From NCBI RefSeq assembly GCF_035222275.1, contig NW_026946359.1:3472001-3536000 (forward strand): DNA of 64,000 bases, read 5' to 3'. The DNA comes from Podospora bellae-mahoneyi (taxonomy: Eukaryota; Ascomycota; Sordariomycetes; Sordariales; Podosporaceae). The translations under genes and the position numbers were made by a program. A model generated the notes under the pieces. That model was not told where the DNA came from. It saw only the letters and a program-made list of their open reading frames with translations, and searched no databases. The stretch's first letter is position 1; each line of letters begins with the position of its first letter. Positions 56,045-64,000 of this stretch are shown piece by piece.

Positions 56045-58161
56045 GGTGGTGTTGTCGACAAAGTTAGCACATGGAGGTTGACAGAGATACGGTGGTCATG
56101 CCTTGTTTGTTTACACCGAGACACAGAACCTATGTCCATACGATAGTACATATAGATGTTTGCCCTCTTAGCTTGAAGCTCTCTGCCAGACTACAACGTC
56201 ACAGGCACTGGACATTTGTGTGGGTTTGTTTTTTCTAATACCAATCTTTCTATGCCGTGAGATGTGCATAGACTATTGGATAATGTAAGATCTAAAGGGG
56301 GCTTGGAGATGCAAGAGAGCATCTTGTCCCAGGAAATATCTCGACAATCAGGGGTGCTGTAGACTTCAGAACAAGCGCAGACCGACTACGGAAAAGGCAG
56401 GCTGAGTTAAGAGACAGTAGATAAGTAGAAGTGAGAGTGACTAAGTACGGATGATTCATTAGTATAACGAAAGAAAAAGGTAGGGTACCACGTGAGAACA
56501 CAGGTGAATGGTGATTTACACCTGATCTTTGCTCTTGCGCTAGAACACTCTTCTTATCATAAATCAAGTTTATAATCCGCGAGCACGTGGAAGGGATCAG
56601 AAGGCCAGCGCGTCCACGCGCGTATGAAATCCAAGCATGACCTATTCTTGCACCTGGACACCCTCCTTTTTGCAAACAATATTTATGATCTGTGATTACA
56701 AGTTGGAGATGAAAACATTGAGCGCGTCTGGATCTTGGCTTGGATAATGCTGAGATAGTTTGTGAGTATGAAACACTGAGGCAAATAAAGAATATGGTTC
56801 TGTTGGAAGTAGAAGTTTGAGTAGTGGCACATATATAGTTTTGGCGATGGTTCAGCAGTCTATCCATGGGTTCTTTGTGCCTCGACTAAGTTGGAGCATT
56901 GTCTTCATGCATACCCTGCGAATAGTTTTGTATTCAGTTTCCTATACCCCTTGTCTAGACCGTTTACGCTCCCCCGCCCCCCACCCTTTCCCCCATTGAA
57001 ACTACATACTCAATGTTACACTGCAACAGACAGGCGTTGTTTTTTTCTTCGACCATCTCCAGTATTGGACTGAACAACCCCAGCGTCATTATTCTCTTCA
57101 ACATTTCATCTGAGCTTTGAATTTCATGAGACTACATAAACACGTCTGTGGCTCAAGGGGTTGATTCTGAATTGTTCGAGTGAAATGGGCAAGCGTTGAG
57201 TGCGACGCGGAATTGTAAATAGTGCGTTCAGACTCAGAGGCCAACTTCGCCAAACGTCCCAGCTTTGCAAACCCTTTGTTTTCTTTAGAGGATGAGATTC
57301 CGCACCCAGAAACTGATTCCTACCCAGCTCCAAGCTCCAAGCTCTCAACTTGATAGCAAAGAATCAGTTTAGGACAAACCCATGTCGGGGTAGGTTGAGG
57401 CTGGGTATGATGATACTTAGATATTGATCAGTGCTTCATCACACAGTAGCATTCACAATAATATTATACAGCAGAACTTTTAATGAGTGAGTTAATCCTT
57501 CAAGATTTATTCCCCATTGATCCTCTCACCATTGCTTCATTGACACCGGCGATGTCCTATCCAGGGGCTCAAGGGCAAATGCCAAGACTGCGACCCAGGT
57601 TAGGGTTTCTTTCAATCGGGCACTGTACGGAAACGAAAAAAAGTGAGATTGGCACACAGGTCAAAGAGATCGAACCCGGGGAGAAGACAGGCTTCTTTGA
57701 CCTTGGGCTGGATTCCAATCGTCCCTTCCCGTCTTTGATCCCAATAACATGGACTTGGGTCGGTTGAGAACAAAGGCCGATTATCTAAGCACTGTCCATG
57801 CCGGATTGAGACACTTGTTTCCACGGCACGCCCAGGCACTAACAGCACCGTCGGATCCTGTCAGTTCTAGCGGTGCTCGGTTTCGTTGGACACCCCGGGC
57901 CCCGGGCTCGAGCTGGTATTATTCTGAACAACACATCCCTTGAACGGGACTGCTCAACACCATCACTCCCGATTCTTTGCCACATAATCGATCCATTGTC
58001 GAAATCTTCTCGAGTCGTAGCAATCACACCTCGGTTTTCTGGCACGATTAGCATGGAAAACGGGGAGCTGCGCGAGCCGCAACATCAGGGCCCTATGTAG
58101 CAGCAACCGAGACATCAACGCCCCAAGACATCCCCAGATCCGACCTTCAGTTTACTTCATC
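56045..58161. other. Intergenic, with one long doubtful minus-strand frame
   Basis: The minus-strand frame 56292-56867 is 191 codons with no introns needed, but its translation shows no domain, signal or compositional sign of a gene, so I do not call it. Elsewhere the sequence is AT-rich to 57480, then GC-richer upstream of the Zn2Cys6 gene. A GGTTAGGGTTT motif lies at 57598-57608. No tRNA found. Confidence 0.45.
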
Positions 58162-59808
58162 ATGCCTCCGCGCAGGTCGCACAAGAAGTCGCGGGCTGGC
58201 TGCCGTCGTTGCAAGGCGAGGAAGATCAAGGTGTGTATGCGCCTTTGGATTTTCTATTCGTCAGTTATTGCTAACACTCAATGCGACCAGTGCGATGAAG
58301 TCCACCCACGATGCGGCAACTGCGTAAAGCACGGCGTCGCTTGCGACTTTGAGCACCCCGAAGTCCTCGCCGACCTCCAAGCCGCCGCCGCAGCAGCAGC
58401 TCAAACCCCCTCCACCCCCGCGACGACCGTCAACTTCGGCTCCCCCATCGTCCCCTCCGCCGGCCACCTCTCCCTCGCCTCCGCTCCGCTCGCCCGACCC
58501 CTCCCCACACCTCCCATGTCCACCACCACCGCCCCGGGACATCGACTCCTCGAACTCAAACTCATGCACCATTACACAGTCATGACCTGCAAAACATTCA
58601 CCTTCACCGCACCCGTAACAGAAGACATTTGGAAAATCACCGTCCCCAACCTCGCCTTCTCCGGCTCCCAACACCTAGCAGACTCCATCCTCGCCGTCGC
58701 CGCCCTCCACCTCCGAAGCATCAACCCCAACGACAAAGAAATCGTCCGCGCCTCCCACGCCTACATGGCCGCCTCGCTGGAAGAATACTCGGCCACCCTC
58801 AACCAAGGAATCAACCACACCAACGCCGAAGCCCTGTTTCTAACCGCAGCCCTCATAGCCTTCCAGTCCACCGCCACCCGCGTCTTCATGAAAGACGAAG
58901 GCCTAAGCATTAACTCCTCCTCCATCTCCTCCCTCTCCTCCGACCCATCAAAACGCCACCAGCAACCAGGCTGCTACGCCATCCCCTTCACCTGGTTCCA
59001 CTCCTTCCAAGGCGTCAAAGCCATCACGGCCGCCTCCTGGCAGTATTTACGAGTGTCACCGGTGGTAACCCAGGTAATCAACTCCCAAGCCGCCCTCCAA
59101 CTCGACTTCCGCACCGGCCCAGAGACGTTTTTTGGCCATTTGTTGGAAGGGCTAGAAGAGGAGCTGAGTAACCCCCCCTCTAGCTTTGACGCTCGGGTGC
59201 CGTTGACGTCGAGACCGTTGCCACCACCAAACAGCCCGGACCATATTTCTGCCACGAGACAAGCCTACCAGCATGCGGTGGCGGTGCTGAACTGGGCGCA
59301 CAAGATCCCGCACAAGGGCGCGCCGTTGGCGTTCCCGGCTACGGTGTCCAAAAGATTCATTGAGCTACTTGAGGAACGGCGGCCTCGGGCACTGGCGATT
59401 TTGGCGTGTTTTTTTGCCTTGTTGAAGTCGCTTGATGGGGTTTGGTGGTTGCAGGGGATGGCGAGACGGGAAGTTCTGGGGGTTGTGTCGTTGTTTAACA
59501 GTGATTTTTTCGGGCCGGACGCGTATAGGAAGTGGTGGCCTCATTTGGAGTGGGCGATGAGGATCGCGCTTTTCGAGCCGGAGAGGGATGGGAATGGGCA
59601 ACAGGGGGGGATGCCGATACCGCCAGAGGTTTGGGGGAGTGATTGGTTTGCCGAGGAGAGGGCGCTGGAGGAGCAGGGGAGGGAGCAAGGGGATTACTTT
59701 GGGCATATTGAGCTGTTGAGTCAGATGAGCAATGCGGTGAATAGCATTCCGACTGTGCCGGAGTATGCTGCTATGATGGCTGGGGCTAGAGGGCAGGGGG
59801 GGAGGTGA
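58162..59808 (+). CDS. Zn(II)2Cys6 transcription factor, Upc2-like family
   Basis: Two exons, 58162-58230 and 58291-59808, give 528 residues. The 60-nt intron (GTGTGT donor, GCTAACAC branch site) splits the zinc cluster, so splicing makes GCRRCKARKIKC join DEVHPRCGNCVKHGVACDF, spacing C-x2-C-x6-C-x6-C-x2-C-x6-C. The N-terminal GCRRCKxRKIKCDE form is typical of the Upc2/sterol-regulator group and the related DUF3468 regulators. After an Ala/Pro/Ser linker comes LELKLMHHYTVMTCKTFTFT and a helical regulatory domain to the end (HAYMAASLEEYSATLNQGIN, WWLQGMARREVLGVVSLFN). A nuclear activator is likely. A role in sterol metabolism is not implied by this alone, since most family members have other targets. 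Confidence 0.9.
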   Translation: MPPRRSHKKSRAGCRRCKARKIKVCMRLWIFYSSVIANTQCDQCDEVHPRCGNCVKHGVACDFEHPEVLADLQAAAAAAAQTPSTPATTVNFGSPIVPSAGHLSLASAPLARPLPTPPMSTTTAPGHRLLELKLMHHYTVMTCKTFTFTAPVTEDIWKITVPNLAFSGSQHLADSILAVAALHLRSINPNDKEIVRASHAYMAASLEEYSATLNQGINHTNAEALFLTAALIAFQSTATRVFMKDEGLSINSSSISSLSSDPSKRHQQPGCYAIPFTWFHSFQGVKAITAASWQYLRVSPVVTQVINSQAALQLDFRTGPETFFGHLLEGLEEELSNPPSSFDARVPLTSRPLPPPNSPDHISATRQAYQHAVAVLNWAHKIPHKGAPLAFPATVSKRFIELLEERRPRALAILACFFALLKSLDGVWWLQGMARREVLGVVSLFNSDFFGPDAYRKWWPHLEWAMRIALFEPERDGNGQQGGMPIPPEVWGSDWFAEERALEEQGREQGDYFGHIELLSQMSNAVNSIPTVPEYAAMMAGARGQGGR

Positions 59809-60457
59809 CAATCATAGTTTTAGGGGGAGGGGGGTAGTGGGGGAAAAGAATATTTGCCGTGATGGTGGTTTGGGCTTACTGGAGGGAAGGATATCGACCT
59901 GATGGGTTTGAACCTGGGAACTACTGGGAGGAAGGATATTGGGATATCAGTCGTATAAGTTTCAACTGGTCAGGATTTTTGCCGTCAGTGGAAAAGAGTC
60001 CGATACGGAGACAGAAGAAAGGGATCGACATAGCCACACTAAAGTTGGGCTCATCCCTCAAAGTTGATGTTTGGCGGGAAAGTTTTGGAAGTATGGAATA
60101 CTTCCTGGAGGATGTACTATGTTGCAGAAAGAGGAGGAGGAGGATGAAGCCCAATAACGGGCCACTGCCTGGTCCAATAAACAGGCAGCAAGTATTTGGA
60201 AACACAGAACATGGATTTGCAATGTAATTTTCCGCATGTAGAACAAAAGGTAGACAGCAACTTTCTTCGAAGATGGCTGTCGTCTATGAATGAACCACAG
60301 AAAAAAACATATAATCATTACGCCATTTAGCCCCCGTTCCTTGTGCTATAATATTTTGAAGTTGCCCCCCAAAAAACAGTCCCACATAACAACACAGCCC
60401 AAAAATGTAAACGCCCGCGAAAGGTATATGATGCTCAAAAGAATCACCGCAACAAAC
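59809..60457. other. 3' region between convergent Zn2Cys6 and RPF2 genes
   Basis: A short near-duplicate (GGAGGGAAGGATAT and GGGAGGAAGGATATT) lies at 59880-59945. The rest is AT-rich and without a coding frame of interest. Confidence 0.45.
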
Positions 60458-61617
60458 TTAGATATCGACCTTCTTTTTGCGCTTGGGCGCCTCCTCCACT
60501 ACCGTCTCCGCCTCGTCGAGGACATCCCGTTCGCGCTTGAGACCCTTCATCTTTCTTGTCTGGAGCTGGCTGAGATCCAGCTTGCCCATGTGGATTCTGC
60601 CGAGCTTGTCACCCATGATGTCGGTGGAGATGTTCTTCTTGGTGCGCTCCTCGTTGGTCTTGGCCTTACGCATCGCCTCCTTGAGCATAGCCTCGTCGGG
60701 TTCTTGGATTCTACCGATGCGGAAGTCGATACGGGGACCATGTTCCTCCAGCTCGACGCGGGGAAGCTTTTGGCCGGACCGCTTGGTCTGGATGGTGTAG
60801 ACGCGGAGGCGGAGGACAGCCTTGGAGGATGGGTCGTCGGAGTTCTCAGCGGTGGTGGGCTCGTCAGCAGTGACAACGACAACGAAACGGAGACCCTCGA
60901 CGTCAATCTTGTCGGATGTCTCGCCGCGGAAGAAGTCGATGAGCATGGACTTGGCCATGGTGAAGCCATTCGGTACAGGAGATTCGCTAGAGAATAGGTT
61001 AGCATTCACGCAAAGTAGTTAGATGCCAAGAAGTGAAACATACAAGGCCGTCCCCGCAAAAACCATCAACGGCCTGGTTCCCACTGGCACCTTCTGGGTC
61101 TTGAACTGCGAAATGCTGCGGAACGACTCGCCATCGAGGCAGAGCTCAAGCATGTCGAGGATCTTGTAGTCAAAGGTTCGCGCAAAGGTGATAGTGTGTG
61201 GGCGCTTCTTGTTGGAGCTGCCAAACAACAAAAGACTACAGTCGTTTTTCTCAGAGAAGAAGGCGAGCGAGCTGGCGTCTTCGAAAGGATGGATCGCATT
61301 CTTCTTCTGGAAGCGCTTGGCATGGACTTGCCTGAGCGCATAGAGGTCGCCTAGGGCATCTTGTGTCTGTTTGGGAACTCCTTCTTAGCATACATTCGTC
61401 TCAATTGCATCGTGGGTGCATCGACATACGATTTGACTGCAGGAGGTACCCCTCAGAAAGAGGGCCTTCTTGGGGTTCTCGACGGCTTTCGGCGCCCGCT
61501 TCTCGAGGGCACGCTTCGAGCGAGCGGTTTTGGGCTTTCTGAATTTCAAAGTAATTAGCAATGTTGTGCATACAGCTTCCCGAGTCGAATTGGAGGTGCT
61601 TACACTGTGCGAAGCAT
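60458..61617 (-). CDS. RPF2: Ribosome biogenesis protein Rpf2 (Brix domain)
   Basis: Four exons (61604-61617, 61430-61538, 61044-61366, 60458-60986) join in frame to 324 residues. The first exon is only 14 bases (MLRT and part of V). The protein starts MLRTVKPKTARSKRALEKR, as Rpf2 does, and its Brix domain includes NAIHPFEDASSLAFFSEKND, TFARTFDYKILDMLEL and VFAGTAFESPVPNGF, then LIDFFRGETSDKIDVEGL. The C-terminal signature DIMGDKLGRIHMGKLDLSQL and QTRKMKGLKRERD is followed by a Lys/Arg tail (PKRKKKVDI). Rpf2 works with Rrs1 to bring the 5S RNP (5S rRNA, uL18, uL5) into the 60S precursor in the nucleolus. The length matches the yeast protein (344). Confidence 0.95.
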
Positions 61618-63355
61618 TTTGATGGCGATGTTGTCAAAAAGTTGATGATGGTGGTGCTAACTTGAATGGCTGCGAAATTATTTTGGCTAAGCTCAACTTT
61701 CTTATCAGCTTATCGCTGCGCTCTTGCGCTTGGTGAATCTGGGTGGGGCCGGCAGAAATGTGGGGCCCTGGACTTTAACATCAACTCCAAGCTTCACATC
61801 ATGGCATATGAAGGGTACCAACATCAATGGATATTACAGCAATACGAGAAGTCGGCACATTACTATCTTGGAGATTCCAGTCAAGTATATTTCAATATTA
61901 GTAACATTTACTATGAACGCATGAGCACAGGTTTGTTGTTGGTGTCGGGGGTAATCCGTCTTCACCACACTAATGAGTTTGACCAAACACCTCCCGCCAC
62001 CATGTTTTGGGAGTTTGGGTAGAAGTCCTCAATGCCCAATCTCATGTTCTGCTTAATAACTGGGACTTTGTGATGAGCTGACCACTGGGCCGGCATATTG
62101 GTTTTGAGTGCTCTGTCATCAAGAGAGCCACAGGCATCGTGACTGCGGTGGATGAGATGTTGTTTTGGTTATGAGGTACCGGGAAGCACTTGCTACTGAT
62201 GGAAACCTTGAGGTCCATGCTGCGGCAACCATGCCGATGGGTCTGGTCCCGGAAATAGTGCACCAGTTCGTCTGATGTGATCCTATCTCATCCCAGTCAT
62301 TGTGGGCTCTTGGGTAGCGTTTGTGATATATTGAGTTCTACGGGACCCTTTTTTTTCTGTTGTAAAATTCTTGGTTCTAAGTTGTGACCGGAATTTAAAG
62401 CTCGTTGTGCAGAAGTCGGTAAGAGGATAGAGTAGAAAATAGGCGAACAGTCAACTTGGATGGCGCAATATGATTTTCCGAGTATTTACCTAAATATGTG
62501 ATGATTATAAATATTTGTACAAACACAAAGAAGATAGATTGACACTTGAAATAATTTGGCCCGTCTTGAAAACATGCTGCTCCATCTGTTTGTATGCCTT
62601 GACTGTTGATTTGGGCCGAGAGAGTATCCTCGGGTACCGCACCCGGGCCTTCAACATTGATATTTTTGGGTGCCGAACAAAGCCTCTTGCCAAATTTTGC
62701 CTGCGTATTGCAAATGCTTTTTCATCCCGAGGTGTCGCCAGCTGTTACCTCACCGCACGGTGTTCTTCTGTCCATCTCTGCGGCCTTCACTGGGCTGACA
62801 CGTGCGCGTCGAGCGCGGCGGGCGAGCCTGCCCAGCAGCATCAGGATGTCTTGCGCTCTCCAGGCCGCGCAACAAGGTTTCTGTGTCTGGAAAAGTAGCA
62901 TTTGGCAGAGCATCTTCAGGTAATTCTAGCCATATATATTATAGCGTGGGAAACGTCGTGGGTATCAAGATAATGCGGTGGAGAGACGTCCGGTCCCTCC
63001 AAACTGGGTGTTCTTGCTAGTCTTTGTCCCCTTTCCGCCCGCGGATTCCGCGCAAATCGAGGCCAACGGCTACGCCAAAATAACCGTTGGATTCCTTTCC
63101 TTCCGCTATATCGTTTGATGCAAGATATATGATGGTTGCTGCCATTGCTGTTAAGCAATTCGACGAACAAGACAGCATTCTCGTCTGCTGTCCTCGCAGC
63201 CTCCACTGGGGCGTGAGCTCTCATCCTCATCACATGCTGACCACCCCCATGCCCCCCAATACTCGGATCTTTTAACACAACACCCAAATGCTTTGCGATA
63301 TTGAGCATTTCAACCAAAACAGACAGCCCGCAACACCTATAATTCCTCTCAGAAC
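61618..63355. other. Upstream of RPF2; no gene resolved
   Basis: Short frames occur on both strands, with no splice-consistent gene. A GC-rich patch at 62780-62870 is open in several frames. The 12-mer AAATATTTGTAC occurs at 62509-62520. Confidence 0.4.
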
Positions 63356-64000
63356 TTGATTCCCGGAATCCTCAACTCTCGCTCTATCCAACCATGTTTT
63401 CCATTTCACCATAACCCCATCCCATCCCCATCTCTTCCCCGTCCCCCTTCCCCTCCCCTCCCAGAGAAACCCGCGCTGAGAAAGAAAGTAGATCTTTTGG
63501 GGCTGTTGAAGGTGGCGCGGCACCGGGAACGAGTCGGGCGGGAACGACGCGATCGCGAGTGTCGAGTAATCCCGAAGTACCGTCCGAAACTCAAGACGAT
63601 CAGGGAGGTGCGTTGGGAGGAGTGATTTTGAGTCATGTCTTTCTCTTGTTGGTGATTTCGGTTGGGTGTCTGTCGTTTGTTGTAGTGGTTTTGGTAGGTG
63701 TCTGTCTTTTGTTGGTGGTATTGGCGATGGAGAAGGAGGCGGCTTTCGTTTTTGAGATGGTTGTTTGGATTGTTTTCTGACTTGGTTGGCATTCTTTTTT
63801 GTTTGGTGGGTTTCTTTGTTGTTTTGCTCTTGCAGTTAGCGCTGGCTCTCAGCGTTTGGCTTTCTTGTTTTCTGTTGGCGTTTTTCTGTTTGTATCTAGA
63901 TACCTCTCGGTGTTGCTTTTTTTGGCTTTTTCATGGTGGAAGTCCACCCAGTGTCCCCCCAGCACGAGCGACGAAGCTGGACTCTGCACTTCCTCGTGGT
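63356..64000 (+). other. Unresolved possible exons at the right window edge
   Basis: In one plus frame, bases 63500-63605 read SRVSSNPEVPSETQDDQGG, a protein-like stretch followed by a GTGCGT donor candidate. Near the edge, an open frame from ATG 63933 (MVEVHPVSPQHERRSWTLHF) runs off the window, with a CCCCAG acceptor candidate at 63960. On the minus strand the last 120 bases are also open. The middle part is T/G-rich and not coding-like. I cannot decide between a plus-strand gene starting here and a minus-strand gene ending here. Confidence 0.2.

Noticed and set aside
57665-57678. GGTTCGATC on the minus strand, like a tRNA B box
   Set aside because: The bases around it cannot form a T stem, and no A box or acceptor stem lies at the right distance.

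Overview
The window is nuclear DNA of a filamentous ascomycete, most likely a sordariomycete. Genes are split by short introns (about 50-75 nt) with GTAAGT/GTATGT donors and CTAAC-type branch sites. Two 5S rRNA genes sit alone between protein genes instead of in an rDNA array. The recognisable proteins are typical of this group: a Kar9-type protein, a long QDE-3-like RecQ helicase, two Zn(II)2Cys6 regulators and a GPI-anchored Cu-only superoxide dismutase. There are no operons, phage, CRISPR arrays or intact transposons. All exon structures below were worked out by hand from splice signals and reading frame.

Left part (1-27.6 kb): this half is gene-poor. It holds the 3' end of an unknown gene, a decayed coding remnant (1050-1690), a cell-surface Cu-only SOD (3962-4917), a 347-bp element with terminal inverted repeats (5726-6072), a MOCOS-like PLP protein without a MOSC domain but with a C-terminal CaaX box (9994-12099), two adjacent minus-strand 5S rRNA genes (12486-12791), and about 9 kb with no convincing gene in front of a Zn2Cys6 regulator (21701-23200). 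A DUF202 membrane protein on the minus strand closes this part (26468-27550).

Middle part (28.5-50 kb): this is a compact housekeeping block. It has OST2/DAD1 (oligosaccharyltransferase subunit), a GRASP/Grh1 Golgi protein, a Tgs1-type cap hypermethylase, a tiny V-ATPase f/RNaseK-like subunit, an 1834-residue protein joining a nucleotidyltransferase-like domain to many ankyrin repeats, a Kar9-family spindle-positioning protein, and a 602-residue fungal protein of unknown role. OST2, GRASP and the V-ATPase subunit all act in the secretory and endomembrane system, but I see no evidence that they are co-regulated.

Right part (49.8-64 kb): a QDE-3/Sgs1-type RecQ helicase is preceded on the same strand by a possible small novel gene. 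A Upc2-like Zn2Cys6 regulator then faces RPF2 (60S ribosome and 5S RNP assembly) tail to tail. The last 2.4 kb hold no gene I can resolve, though an exon may run off the right edge.
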